NCBI GenBank assembly: GCA_963678675.1
Contig: OY783193.1
Coordinates: forward strand, 24,173,309 to 24,237,308
Length of the DNA stretch: 64,000 nt
DNA from: Xiphydria camelus
Lineage: Eukaryota; Arthropoda; Insecta; Hymenoptera; Xiphydriidae
Direction of reading: 5' to 3'
The position numbers and the translations under genes were made by a program. This document shows, one piece after another, positions 12,164-23,756 of this stretch (within the stretch, counting starts at the first letter, position 1; each line of letters begins with the position of its first letter). Below the pieces are notes generated by a model. It had not been told where the DNA came from. It worked only from the letters and a program-made list of their open reading frames with translations, and ran no database searches.

Positions 12164-12618
12164 GTTGAAGAACATATTAACGAAGAAATGGGTACCAATA
12201 GCAAGGAAGGTTTACAGGAGTCATCGGAGTCTCCAGCTCCAAAATTAACCAAAGCAAAAAAATGAAAACAATGCAGGTGGATCAAATCGAAAGCCACCAA
12301 TCTGAAGCAGCCAGTGTACTGGATAAAATTTCGAAAAAACCAGCCAAAGACCAAAGTTCACTGTATGGAGAACTACTTGCGTCAAAATTGAGAGCACTAG
12401 ATGAGTTTAATAGGGAAATTGTTATGAATCAAATAGATAATGTTGTTTTTGAAAATATCATTAACTTGAAACGGCGTCATATCTCGTCGCCTTCTCATCA
12501 TCCATCCACCAGTTTCAATGAACAATTACGATCAAACACAGGGATTCAGACAATTTTGCAATCACGACCTTCGCCTCCTAACTCATTACACTATTCTCAT
12601 TGTAATACTGCTTTATAA
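12164..12618 (+). pseudogene. MADF-protein C-terminal exon with a frameshift
   Basis: An acceptor (TTTCTTTTCAAG) precedes 12,164. The exon reads VEEHINEEMG...APKLTKAKK and hits a stop, but one base shift in the run of seven A at 12,253-12,260 continues into 118 codons to 12,618. That part has the SSLYGELLASKLRALDE...IVMNQIDNVVFE pattern typical of the C-terminal region of MADF/BESS-type transposon proteins. It would join in phase to the MADF exon at 6,445-6,789, across 5.4 kb. The exon lies entirely within the intron between the two transposase exons on the minus strand. The frameshift may be a real lesion or a homopolymer sequencing error. Confidence 0.65.
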
Positions 12619-12862
12619 ACTTGTACTCCGTTATTATCACTCAATATGTTAATGAAAAATATATCAATTATCAACCAGCACATTCATACAACCTACCACT
12701 ACAACCTTTCGAATTGTTAATGGTAGACTAGAACCGCAGAATGATGAAAAATAAAGAGTGTTTAATTTCCAAAAAATACAGTTTTTAATTTCCAAAATGA
12801 AGAGTTTTTAATTTATTGTTAAGAGACTGAAATAAATACTACTTCAAATAACGCTTACCCAC

Positions 12863-13175
12863 CTTAATTTCTTCCTTTAGTACTTTTATTAAAGCTTGAC
12901 AAACTTCATGTACGATATCTGATATCACTTGATTAGACATCTTGAATAAATAAGACAGACTAACAAAACTGTCCCCAGAAGCTAAAAATCTGAGCATTAC
13001 AGCTAATCTTTCCTGAATTGGAATGGCTTTTCTCATGCATGTGTCTTTCTTTTTTATATACGGTCCTGTTTTGTTTAGGAGAAACTCAAAATCAGTTGCA
13101 GACATTCTGCAAAAATTTTCGAATTTGCCGCATGGCTCTTTTGTTAAGTCTTCCATCATATTCGAAGCACTATAC
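12863..13175 (-). CDS. PIF/Harbinger transposase, upstream exon
   Basis: This exon encodes the helical N-terminal part (FCRMSATDFEFLLNKTGPYIKK, IPIQERLAVMLRFLASGDSF, VSDIVHEVCQAL-like), which precedes the catalytic core in PIF/Harbinger transposases. The donor AAG|GTGGGTAAG lies after 12,863 and joins in phase 0 to the exon that begins at 11,956. A plausible acceptor (TTGTTGTAG|G) at 13,176 suggests that a further upstream exon exists; I could not identify it. The intron of 906 bp contains the plus-strand exon of the MADF protein. Confidence 0.82.
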
Positions 13176-13703
13176 CTACAACAAATATTGAAATATTAAA
13201 AAAGTATTATATATTATCAAAAGAGCAATTTTGAACAAATGATAATTGAAGACATTGCAGCAAAAACGAGGTATTTGCACTTCTTGGCCAAATGGAGTTA
13301 TATACACGAATCGGTAAAGTATATTAATGTTGTCGTTTGGGTCTAAAATGAGACATCTACCTTACTTGGTTTCAGTCATGCCACAATTTCTTGTAGCTAC
13401 CTTCTCTATTTACTCCGAAACATTTGATGCAAGGAAACTGTGCAGATATCCTCATATATTGTTGGTTACAAAAACGAGGTATAATATCGTCGCTGCCGTG
13501 GAAAAATCTCCTATGTGCACATTTTTATGAAAGTAGGCGAATTAGTGTATTCACCTTGTGGAAGAATATCTTATGTGATATATTTGTTCCTTTATTAATA
13601 GTTTTTAAAATATAAAATCTACTATATAGAAGTTTTTTCCACAGCAGCGACGATATGTCAGATGCCTCAATTATGTTCAGTGAATATTAAAGTTTGTTTT
13701 CAG
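13176..13703. other. Intergenic with a small inverted repeat
   Basis: ATATCGTCGCTGCCGTGGAAAAA near 13,484 is repeated inverted near 13,632-13,655, making a stem-loop of about 170 bp. GACATTGCAGCAAAAACGAG at 13,252 recurs inverted at 14,607. No gene was seen. Confidence 0.5.
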
Positions 13704-13707
13704 TTAA

Positions 13708-14146
13708 CCCTTTTAGTGCCGAGCGAAAACCGGGTGTTTATGCGAAGATAACAGGACGAATTGGACGAATTAACTAATTGTAAGTTTGGAAAAAGCTCAT
13801 AAAAACCAAACTAAGAATGATATTTAAAACATTCAAAATGCAGCGTATAACGGAAGAAAGAGAGAATAATGAATGTCAATTGTATTTCAATTCATACGAA
13901 TAACATAAATATTAAACATGATGAAAAACATAAACAAGTTTCTCTTCTATGAACAATATTTGCACATAACAATAACCATCGCTTGATCATAGTTTTATGT
14001 AGATCACATGGTATGAAGTATAAGTATTACATTTTCAAACATTTTTATTAAAATAACTCATTAAATCGCCCGAGCGTCGGAGCAGCGCCGCTCGAGTTGC
14101 CGCACGAAACGCCGTGGCGTCTGAGTTATTTCTCGAGTGCAAAGGG
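13708..14146. mobile_element. piggyBac-type MITE flanked by TTAA
   Basis: TTAA (13,704-13,707) precedes CCCTTTTAGTGCCGAG, and CTCGAGTGCAAAGGG precedes a second TTAA (14,147-14,150). A TTAA duplication with CCCTTT ends is the hallmark of piggyBac-related elements. It is 439 bp with no coding capacity. The right end is GC-rich and AT flanks it. Confidence 0.8.
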
Positions 14147-14225
14147 TTAAACCCAAAAACAATTTTTAAAATGCTTTAGCAATGAAATTAGACCGTTTAT
14201 AACGTTTTATAAATTTATTTTAAGA

Positions 14226-14332
14226 TGGCGCCATCGCATACGCAACGATATATCGTTATTGGCACTTTTCGCAATATATCGATATACGAGTATATGGCGC
14301 CCATCGCATACGCAACGATATATCGTCGTTCG
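14226..14332. repeat. Short direct repeat
   Basis: CCATCGCATACGCAACGATA with flanking ATGGCGC occurs at 14,228 and 14,298, with an ATATCG palindrome between. Confidence 0.8.
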
Positions 14333-15502
14333 CCACTAAAAGGATTATGTAAGCTCCATGTACATTACTATCATTAATTTGTAAAAAAACACTTTTTTGT
14401 CATGGTTTCGGTGGTAAAAACGAGGTAGCTACCAAACTTTTTTTAGTTTTTCATAAAACTACAGATTTTTAAAATATTGTTTTATCTATCACTGTATTCC
14501 TACCCAACGTGTTGACCATTTTTACAGTAAAAACTAAAGAAAATAAATTAATTTGAATTTTTAAACACGTTTTGTCCCTGCTGAAAAATTTCTAACAATG
14601 CAGCTGTCTCGTTTTTGCTGCAATGTCCTCAATTCTATTTACGGTCAATGGAATGAAGTGAAGTTAAAGTTACGCCTTGTTATTTTGTGGATTGTGATTT
14701 GCAGTATTCATAGGCACGCGTTCTTTAAATATTTTTTTCTGAATCCTGTATCATTTGACTTACCTCGAACGACTTTTATTTACAGAAAGCATCCACCATC
14801 TTCTTTTCCTGCGATTTTTCTTCTTTTCTTTCACTTTTAACAGACTGCTGCAGTATATAATTATTGAAAGTGCTGCAACCGCAGCTACTTGCTCATCCTC
14901 ACTATCCATGAAATTTCGCTCTCCGTCACTGATCTACACTAAACGGCAAATATTTCTCAACTGAAGCAGTGGCCTGAACATTTTCGAAATACTGTAGCAT
15001 GTGAGGAGGTAGCCGAGGACGTTACGTAATACGAGACGTAATACGAGACGCCGCGAGACCCCTGAAATTGGAGAGCGGCATCGAACCCGAACGTTCGCGC
15101 ATTTGCCGAAAGCAGGAACATTTTCCAAATACTGTAGCGTGTGGGAGGGTAGCCAAAGGCGTAGTACGATCCCCGAACGTTTGCGCATTCGCCGAATGCA
15201 CGCATTGTCTGGGACCGGCTTTACTGTACATGGCGAACACCACTTCCATACTGTCCCGCATCTTTCCTAAAAAGGTTAATTGCTAGACGAGTCGTAATGA
15301 ACTGTTTCCCGCAATACCGATTCTGATAAATACCGCTGTAGATGAAATTGATGACCAAATCGAACCAGATTCGCAGTATGACGATAATTCGACGGATGAA
15401 GATGAAGATTTAAAAATAATTATTTTTAACATTTTCATTTTATGTAACTATTTTTATATGAATATATAAGGTAAATGTACGAGTAGTTGACACCGTACTA
15501 GT
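14333..15502. other. Unassigned, with an imperfect duplication
   Basis: A segment with CATTTTCSAAATACTGTAGC and ACGTTCGCGCATTTGCCG-like blocks occurs twice between 14,976 and 15,205. The overlapping minus-strand frames in this area derive from that duplication. No gene was recognised. Confidence 0.45.
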
Positions 15503-15722
15503 AGGGTAAAAATGGGATAGACGCCTCTATTGAAGAGCGAGTTCAAAATCGATTATCTCGAAATTGATTGCAGATATCGAAGAAAAGTTTAAATAAAAAA
15601 TATTTCTCTATATTTTTACTATAAAAAACTACTATACATTTTTTGCATATCTCTACTGCGTTTCGAGATAATCGCGTTTAAAGTTAAATAGAGACCGGGG
15701 CGTCTATCACACTTTTACCTTA
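15503..15722. mobile_element. Palindromic MITE (about 218 bp)
   Basis: AGGGTAAAAATGGGATAGACGCC at the left matches GGCGTCTATCACACTTTTACCT at the right, and the inner arms (GATTATCTCGAAAT and its complement) continue the palindrome. No gene. Confidence 0.7.
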
Positions 15723-15834
15723 GTTGACAAATTCCCTTTTTCGAATCGTCAGGTTACGAGAATCCCTCCGAATAATCGTCAGATTATGGGTCAGCATATT
15801 TAGGACATCAAGCTGAACCGTCTGTATGATAATT

Positions 15835-16240
15835 TGACGCGCTCGAGTATTTCAAAATGGCGATTTTTTTTGCATTTTCAAAAGGTCGCCAAGAGCTTGC
15901 GTCACGACCGAATCGTCAGTCTTTTGAATGGAAGCTTCTTTCGGGTTCCCTCTGAATATCTGACGCGCTCGAATAACTTTTTCCCCCCATTTTCTACCCT
16001 TTTATACGGCCACCCCCACCATGCAAACCGGCAGATACCTTCGTTATCAGAGACACATGGGGCATATACACTATTAATATCTGACGCGCTCGAGTATTTC
16101 CATGTGACTATTTTTTTTACATTTTTGAAAACCTGTAGACGCTTCCCCCACTGCTGAAAGGGTATACATCATATAACCTTTTTTTCTATCTACCACTTAA
16201 TCTTCAAAGTCCACTAGGTCCCCAAGACGCTCGAGTAAAT
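15835..16240. repeat. Spaced repeat of TGACGCGCTCGAGTA
   Basis: TGACGCGCTCGA occurs at about 15,835, 15,960 and 16,081, and a degenerate AGACGCTCGAGTA at about 16,228. The spacing of 120 to 150 bp suggests a decayed tandem array. Confidence 0.6.
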
Positions 16241-16411
16241 CCCCATTTAGCATCGTGGGCTCCCCTACTATGGGTCTCCTCGTCCAATAGAATCACCGGA
16301 GGAGCGTGAATGCGCATGCGTAGTCATCCGCGTTGGCGTCGTCAGCAAGTTCAGATCGGTTATTTCGATAACCGATGTTCGTATGTTGATGTCTGTATGA
16401 CCGATGTCTAT

Positions 16412-16740
16412 ATGACCTTGAAATTTACCTTCGGCCGGGCTTGGTGGCCGGGGCGAATTCGAGCCATTTTTACCGGTAGAAGTCGAGTCGGTAGTTAGAG
16501 TTGGTGTCAATTCGGGAGATCGAAGCGTCTAACCTCGAAATCATGAATTTGTGAATAATGGAAATTACTCACCATATTTAACAAATTCACAATTTCGAGG
16601 TTAAACGCTTCGATCACTCGAATTGACACCTACTCTAACTACCGACTGGACTTCTATCGGTATTAAATGACTCGAGTACCGACCAAGCCTGCCCGAAGGT
16701 AATTTCAAACTGGCCAATATGTACAGAGTGGGACATACGG
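16412..16740. mobile_element. Palindromic MITE, family C, left end altered
   Basis: The arms carry GTCAATTCGGGAGATCGAAG and its complement around an AT-rich loop. The right end is GGGACATACGG followed by TA, as in the complete copy at 53,809-54,148. The outermost left end is replaced by other sequence. Confidence 0.75.
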
Positions 16741-16742
16741 TA

Positions 16743-16880
16743 TCCCGTAAGAAACGCAACAAGCGACATTTACCTTCGGCAGTACTTGCCAACGGTACAC
16801 ATGTAAAAGACTCAAACACCGTCGGAAAATATTGCCGAAGAAAAATGTCGCTTGTTGCGTTTCTTACGGGACGTGCGGTA
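16743..16880. mobile_element. Palindromic MITE, family D
   Basis: CCCGTAAGAAACGCAACAAG and its complement bound a palindrome of about 135 bp, with inner arms GACATTTACCTTCGGCAGTA. A cleaner copy with TA flanks is at 19,572-19,713. It lies directly against the family C copy, and both families end in CCGTATGTCCC-like sequence. Confidence 0.75.
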
Positions 16881-18894
16881 TACGGTATTACGGAATATAT
16901 AGATTATTTAGACAGAGGTACAAGTGTTAGCTGTTTACGGAGCGAGTGGGGAAGCTAGGAGAAAATGACTAGGCTTGTGTGCGTTACCAATGCTAGCCGC
17001 GCTATTAGTAGGTTGTATAGCGATTTACTATATCGACATCATCGGCATGAAAATATAATGCCACCTTAGGCCGCAAGCGCTGAAGTAGCTGCGCACGAAT
17101 CACTGCGCACTAATCACATCCGGTTTCACATTTCCGTCCCATTTCCCGAGGTTTACCCTCATACCGCCGTAATAGATGTTTACATATCAAAAATTCTTTT
17201 CTGAAACTAGTCAGACTCGTTAAGCCATTGAAAAGCATATAAAATACAAACATGTGTGTGTGAGGGAGTGTAGACCGTCCTTGGTACACCCCAATGGGAG
17301 GTTCGACCGGGAAAACCCGACTGCCTAGATGCTTACAGCCTGCAAATGTCGAGAGGCGACTGATTGGTGATGTTGCACGCAACATACCGAGTACAAACCG
17401 CTTCGCGCCGATGCCACACCGACCTGTGTGCGAGCGTTGATACAAAATGTATGGAGCAACAACCAGTCGGTATGCTGCACGCATACCGAGCGCGATTTTT
17501 GCTCGAAGCTTACCGACCCGTGAGAGATGTTTACTGAACGTTCACGAAGCGTGCTTTGAATGTCGTGCAAGTGTAACTATAGCGAAGCGTGCACGAAATG
17601 TACATGATACTAGCAGGGAGTGTATAAATCACCTATTGAACACTTCGTGCACGCTGAACTGCACGCTTCAATTTCGCCAGAGGAACTGGCTTCAATAGTT
17701 TACAAATCAGAATTCCCGACCGACTCGAAAAACTCCTTAAAAGTAACGAAGGTGATCTTAATATCTCATAAACAACATATATAAGTTATTAAGAATCTGT
17801 ATTACATGTACCGAATATCGCCTTCAACACCGAACAACTTTCGTTTGAAAGGGTTTTTTCGAAAAACGAGAAATAATAGAAATAAAGGGACCCAACAAAC
17901 AAGGTTACGTGAAACAAGTGTCTAATAGACGTAAATGTAGTGAATTTTCGGCAACTAGTATTAAATAAACGTTTTGACACCAAACGTTATTTCAACGTGA
18001 TTTAAAGAAAGTTTCAAATAAATGTTTATTACATATTTTTTATACGTAGAATGAAGAAACAACATTTCGTATACGTATAAACTATAATACATATAAGGAA
18101 GAGATCAACGGAGAATTGTTTCTCTGTAAACAAAGATTTCTTTTATTTTCTACCAACAAAACCGTAACCTAACCTAACAAACTAATTGATTTTATCCAAA
18201 CAAAACCGATGTACTAACTTAAAACTAATTAATCCTACCTGTAAACAAAGAAACAACATTCGATGTCGTTGTTCCCTTTGTTTTTTCTTAATCACTGCCG
18301 TTTAGATTTATCCTCTTAACTCTAACGGCGTGTGTGCCTCGTGGCTCATATCGTTATTCTGACGCCACGTGTCCGCTGTGCAACTTGGCCGCCTGCATCG
18401 CCGTGAGAGGTCTAACTTACCGACCCGGCTCAAGCGCCAAATTCGGATAAATAAGGGATACATTCCTTACATACATATAAATAAGATGACGTGAAATAAA
18501 CATTGATAAATAGTAGAAACGTGTTGTTAGATACACGCTTCGAAGTGATTCAAGGCCATTAAAAAGTCAACGTTTTTATTTTAAATAGAACTCTATATTT
18601 CTTTCAACTTTCTAATCTACAGGTAGAAACAGATAATTTTTGTCTGAAAGGTTTTCTTATTTTACTTCTAATTTCTTAAATAATTTTTTTCAGTTGAAGG
18701 AAATACAATGAGTCATGAACATAAAATTCATAGTAACAGTAAGTAAATGTAATACTAAACGCTAGTTAATTGCCCATGTTTTTTGGTCAAATGAATGTAG
18801 CAAGTGCTCAAAATGATGTCCTTCCACTTCAATACACTTCTGAAGACACTGAATAAAAGACGCGTAAGAGCGTAGGTACTACGGTTTCTGCATA
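16881..18894. other. Unassigned stretch
   Basis: I see no gene. At about 17,275-17,335 a segment (CGTCCTTGGTACACCCCAATGGGAGG...) resembles 50,404-50,490, so it is part of a dispersed repeat. Inverted copies of GAAGCGTGC-type words occur at 17,540-17,680. Two AACCT units near 18,170 are too few to suggest a telomeric repeat. Confidence 0.4.
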
Positions 18895-19052
18895 TACAGG
18901 GTGTTTCATAAGTATTGTGACAAACGTAAAGGGGTTGTAGAGGGCATTAAACTAAACAATTTTGACCAATAAACCTGTGTCCAGAAATATGCCGTTTGGC
19001 AGGAAGGTGAATGAGAGAAACACGAAGCAACTAATAATTGTATTTTTAATGT

Positions 19053-19318
19053 TTATAAAAATGACTCAATATGGCCTCCGTTTCGCTCAATACAGAGTGT
19101 GGCACGGTTGTGCATTGCAGTCCGGACCCTATGGAATAACCCAGGCATGTCCTGCACAACTGTGGAGGCGGCCATTACCCTTCCCAATAGATCTTCCACG
19201 TTGTTGACAGGTGTTTCGTACACCAACGTTTTGACATGGCCCCAAAAAAAGAAATCTAAGGGTGTTAAGTCTGGAGACCTTGCGGACTGTTGCACCCCGA
19301 GTCGAAGATTTTGACCTG
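19053..19318 (-). pseudogene. Mariner transposase, C-terminal fragment
   Basis: The frame reads SARSPDLTPLDFFFWGHVKTLVY, then TPVNNVEDLLGRV and MHNRATLCIERNGGHIE. The SPDLTPLDFF-WG motif carries the third catalytic Asp of mariner-type transposases, and the tail is the standard C-terminus of the insect subfamily with WGHLK and RC-x-CIE-x-GG-x-H. The fragment lacks everything upstream of the last motif. The word GTCGAAGATTTTGACCTG at its upstream edge recurs inverted at 20,788, which marks the rearrangement joint. Confidence 0.85.
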
Positions 19319-19571
19319 GTAAGCCCTGCTAAGAATGAACGTTTGCAGGTCTAAAAGGAATGAACCAAGTCTTCGTGAAATGTAGAAAGTAAACCTTGCT
19401 TGTCCTTCCATAGCCTAGTTACGGTGAATATCAGATGCAAACAGGTCTAACACGGACTTTTCACAGTAGACCTGGGAAAGCCGTTATTATCCTATCGCAG
19501 GTACTAACCAGGTCTAAGAAGGCCTTCTGAATTTTGTTTCCCCCACCCTTTTCCCCTTCCTCCCACGTATA

Positions 19572-19713
19572 CCGCATGTCCCATAAGAAACGCAAGAAGC
19601 GACATTTACCTTCGGCAGTATTTGCCGACGATGCATGAGTCGGTATATGCGCACCGTCGGTAAATACTGTTGAAGGTAAATGTCGCTTATTGCGCTTCTT
19701 ATGGGACATACGG
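19572..19713. mobile_element. Palindromic MITE, family D (142 bp)
   Basis: CCGCATGTCCCATAAGAAACG at the left and its near complement at the right, with TA on both sides. The arms (GACATTTACCTTCGGCAGTA) leave only a short loop. Confidence 0.85.
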
Positions 19714-20799
19714 TAAATAAATATGCAGTTATTTAATTTGTATTTAACACATTTAGTGTCATGAACGTCACGTGTCGAAAAATCGTGTTCAAAAATTGTC
19801 TGCGGCGAACGAACGAAAATTACGTCCGCCATTTCGACCCGGAATCGGCCTATGGACTCGACAGTAAGGCTAGGCCGACTCCTGCCTTAGACGCCCTGTG
19901 GTCCTCTTATATAGAAATTTACTGAAGTTTTACTACCGAGAGCCGACAGTCGGGGGCCAGGATCCGCGAGCCGAGGGTCGAGAGGGTCGGCGCTATCTGG
20001 CGTCAGGCCGCCAAAGCATGACGGGTCGCCACATTACAAACTTTAATTAAACACAAACTATCACAAAATATTTAAACAAGATAACTGATCATTTTCTTTT
20101 TTACAAATACCTATTGTTAAGGGGTTTAAAGAGTAGATAAATACCAAAAGTATTTAAAAATCTGACACACAGGCAAGTTCCCTATTAATTAATTATTATT
20201 TGAAAACCACTAAATGTATTAAATAACTTAATTTATGAAAATGATAGTAAATTTGAGGTCAGATTTTTATTATATTCTTTTCGTTGAAAGAGAAATGAGT
20301 TGAGAAAATAGGAACATCTCATATTCCTCACTCCTTCCCTTTCCCGCTATAATAATTCCTCTTCCAATGAAGAAAATTAAATTTTAATTTTATTTATCTA
20401 TATTTTATTCATTCACAAAAATGTGTATATTTTTATTGATTGATTGATTGATTTATCAACATTATAGAGAGAGGAATTAATAAAATTGCTAATACATTGC
20501 CCCCCCCCCTTTCCTTTCAATTCAAGGCTACCTATAAATAATTTTCCGTTCAGAATGTTTAATTGATTATCTATGAATTTTAAATTATACGAAAAAGAGC
20601 TAAACAGACGTGTTAGGACATCCACTAGCTTGAAAGAATATATCCGACTTATTAAGGACAGTGAAGGCCATATTTACATATCAGGACAACTCAGGTTTTA
20701 GAGGAAAATCCCTTTACAGGTATTCTAAGACTCTACCCGGTCTACCCAGGTCTAAACAGACCTTAAAGCAGGTCTATTCAGAATGGAACAGGTCAAAAT

Positions 20800-20872
20800 C
20801 TTCGACTCGGGACATGATGGCGCTCCGGCGCATTTTTCGTTGCTAGCGCGGCAGTATCTGAATGAAACGTTC
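20800..20872 (+). pseudogene. Mariner transposase, middle fragment
   Basis: About 24 codons read HDGAPAHFSLLARQYLNETF, the block around the second catalytic Asp in mariner transposases. It runs into the right terminal repeat at about 20,870. Its strand is opposite to the C-terminal fragment at 19,053-19,318, so the gene has been split and inverted. Confidence 0.75.
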
Positions 20873-20991
20873 ATTCACCTTCCTGCCCAAACGGCATATT
20901 TCTGGACGCAGGTTTATTGGTCAAGATTGCTTAGTTTAATGCCCTCTACAACCCCTTTACGTTTGTCACAATACTTATGAAACATCCTGTA

Positions 20992-21323
20992 TATTTTTCA
21001 TTGAGTACCCATACGGAAAATACACTAACATATGTATATTTTTGTATATGTTCCGTATCGGTACTAAATGAAGAATAAAACATGCAGTTCTCTTCCCCCC
21101 TCTAAATTAAATAATTTTTATATGAAACATTTTTTTCTAAAATACGTCAATTTATAGATATTCATGTGTCTCAATTTAAATACCTCATCCTGTATAGTAT
21201 GTGTTCATATGCCAGCCAGGAAAAGCCATTTGTAATAAGGGAGCTAATAAAACCATACAATTATTGTCTCGAACACTTTCCTTTTCGAGTAGCCATTATT
21301 TAAAGATTTTTTTATTATTCTGA
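20992..21323. other. AT-rich spacer
   Basis: No gene or repeat was recognised. It ends at the CTGA target half of the Tc5-like element. Confidence 0.4.
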
Positions 21324-21410
21324 AAGGAGTGTTAGGTAGGTGTCCGCCTCCGATTTCGATCTCCTTGTAATATGTTGTAGTCCACTAAAAACTAAGAGAT
21401 ACGTATTTTT

Positions 21411-23110
21411 GATGTGAAACATCTTATGCCGCGCTTCGGGGGTGAGACCGGCTGTTCGTGAAACGTCGCTGGAGTGGCTAAATACGCTAAGGCCAGGCGA
21501 ACGTTGAACATTGCCTCTATATCTATATCTATTCTATATATAGATATAGAGGCAACGGTCACCCTGCGTCTCCTCACTGAACTACGTCCCAACGTTCGCC
21601 TGGCCTAACTCGGGACGCATCGGCTCTCTCCGCCACGACTCGATGGTCCCCTTTCACCGAGCCCTAGCTTAACCACTTACTACTACACGCTCACTGTATC
21701 GGTGTACGAAGCAGTACTTACCCTCATTAATGAAAGCATGAGGATTGATTGATCATTGGTTAGCACGTTTAAAAATAACATTTAAATACCGTTTGTATAG
21801 GAAAATTGTTAGATGTGAAACATCGAAATTCTTCTTTGTAGAAAGTATGCGATAGGAAGGATGGGCCACGCATCCGTTGAAAGAATACGTGCGCCAGTGC
21901 GCATTTGTATTTATGACTGTGATACCATTAAACAGTACGAACCGTTGTGTCGAATTCCGTTTATCGCGAGACGGAACAGCGACTGATGGCAGAGTTAAGA
22001 GAGAGAGAGTAAACTAAATGCGCTTTTTGAATTAGACACAACGGTTTGTACCGTTTAATAGTATCACAATTATAAATACAAATGCTCACTGGCGAACGTG
22101 TTCTTTCGTTTTCAGCTAGATTTACTCAAATGGACACAGCATTGAGAACAATCTAGCGAGAGTTAGTCTAGAATCTCGGTTGAGAAAAATAAGTCTAGCT
22201 AGATTGCAGTGGATACACGATAAAAATTTACTGCCAGAGAAATTTCAGTCTATTTGACCGGCTAAATAGATAGTAACTCAGTCTAGCGAGAGTGATAGGC
22301 GCCGGGTCGCGAAGGGTCGGGAAGCGAAGGGCCTCGACCGCGTGCTCAGATTTCAGGAGCCTCGCGGGAGGCAACAGAAACCCTCTGCCTTTTATGCTCT
22401 CCTCGGACAAAGTGCAGACCCGCAATAAATTCGACTATTGCGGTGCACGTGTACTTCTTCGGAAGATAGCACCAACCGAACGGCGCTGAATCTGCGTACT
22501 CTCCCGGCGCCAATTTTCATGCTCCAGCTCGGTGGTTTCGAAGATTTTCCTTCTCCCACCATGCATAGAAAAGTCATATCGATATAGGTCAAAAATTCAT
22601 AAATAATGAGATAATAGTAATTGAAACTTCTTCGCTGGCAAGTAAGTTTAGCCTCATATGGTACGTATGTGTGTACAATCTATAATATATCACGATTGTA
22701 AATAGATATTTAATAAGTCAAAGAATCATATGAGGCTAAACTTATTCACCAGGAAAGGAAATTTAATCGCCATTATCTTATTATCTATGAACTTTAGGCC
22801 CACATCGATGTAAGATACTTTGTTGTAGATAAAAATACGTGTGTGTATAATAACATATAATATAAAACATTTTTTATAGAAAAATTGTTAGATGTGAAAC
22901 ATCGAAATTCTTCTTTGTAGAAAGTATGCGATAGGAAGGAACACGTGCGCCAATGCGCATTTGTATTTATGACTGTGATACTATTAAACAGTACCGATGG
23001 TAGAGTTAAGAGAGAATAAACTAAATGCGCTTTTTGAATTAGATACAACGGTTCGTACCGTTTAATAGTATCACAGTCATAAATACAAATGCGCACTGGC
23101 GCACGTGTTC
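21411..23110. other. 1.7-kb insertion in the left arm of Tc5-like element 1
   Basis: The right arm reads ACGTATTTTTTCTTATCGG without a break, which fixes the two edges here; a T-run duplication is possible. Inside are two related units with GTTAGATGTGAAACATCG (21,800-22,110 and 22,878-23,106), each with inverted GTGCGCCAGTGCGC-type arms. Also present are a palindrome with GGCCAGGCGAACGTT ends (21,490-21,607) and a MITE-like pair AAGTTTAGCCTCATATG and its complement (22,645 and 22,735). No gene was seen. Confidence 0.65.
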
Positions 23111-23333
23111 TTTTTCTTACCGGCCCATAAATGGTTTTAAGGGGTGAAACCGACCCCCAAAGTCAGGACCAACATCGGGTGGTTCTGCTGTTTCAGGTAG
23201 AAACACCGAACCTACGGGAACCGAGATCCATGGCAAATTATTCATTATAACGAGTAATGAAAATACACGCTAATCTGCCAATGGGGGTGTAAGGGAAGGG
23301 GGTGAACTACCCCTTCAAAACCAATTTTCTTGC

Positions 23334-23528
23334 TGTAGTATATGCGCGCACGATAGTATGCGCGTAGCGGCATGAGGGCGCTCGCGGCTCTCCTGCGCAC
23401 TCTCCGCATGCTCGCCGACTCGAGCGCACACGCGTGGTATAGGATTAGGTGTATGGAATAAACCTAGGTTAAGTTTATTAAGAGTCTTGTCATTATACCC
23501 ACGGTCCTAAATATCCAAATACATAGCA
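23334..23528 (+). repeat. 5' LTR (195 bp)
   Basis: It starts TG and ends CA. By eye it matches the 3' LTR base for base. It is richer in GC than its surroundings. Confidence 0.95.
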
Positions 23529-23530
23529 AT

Positions 23531-23548
23531 TGGCGACGAGGATTCGAA
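23531..23548 (+). promoter_or_regulatory. Primer-binding site
   Basis: TGGCGACGAGGATTCGAA begins two bases after the 5' LTR. The TGGCGAC start is usual for insect Gypsy elements primed by a host tRNA 3' end; the tRNA cannot be named without a search. Confidence 0.7.
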
Positions 23549-23756
23549 AATCGAGAGAAGAAAACGTGTGTGCACGGGAGTTACGGCGACGCAAGTGCAG
23601 TCCGACGAGGGAAACGCCGCGACGAACGGCCGGGACTGAATAGTGAGGTTGTAGTGCGTGACGGGAGAGTCATTTTGAGTACACGCACGTATGGCACAAG
23701 GGATACGAGAAGCAATTCGTATGCGTATGTGCAGCGGTTAGGCACATGAACGGTGC

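Larger units (their letters stand above)
18897..20989. mobile_element. Rearranged mariner-like transposon
   Basis: The ends are CAGGGTGTTTCATAAGTATT and the complement of CAGGATGTTTCATAAGTATT, flanked by TA on both sides. The inverted repeats extend about 120 bp inwards (GTTGTAGAGGGCATTAAAC...). Two transposase fragments remain inside, pointing in opposite directions. The middle (19,320-20,790) holds non-transposase sequence rich in CAGGTCTA words, a family D MITE and AT-rich DNA, so later insertion or inversion has rebuilt the element. Confidence 0.78.

Noticed and set aside
18165..18185. AACCTAACCTAAC as a telomeric repeat
   Set aside because: Only about two units; not an array.
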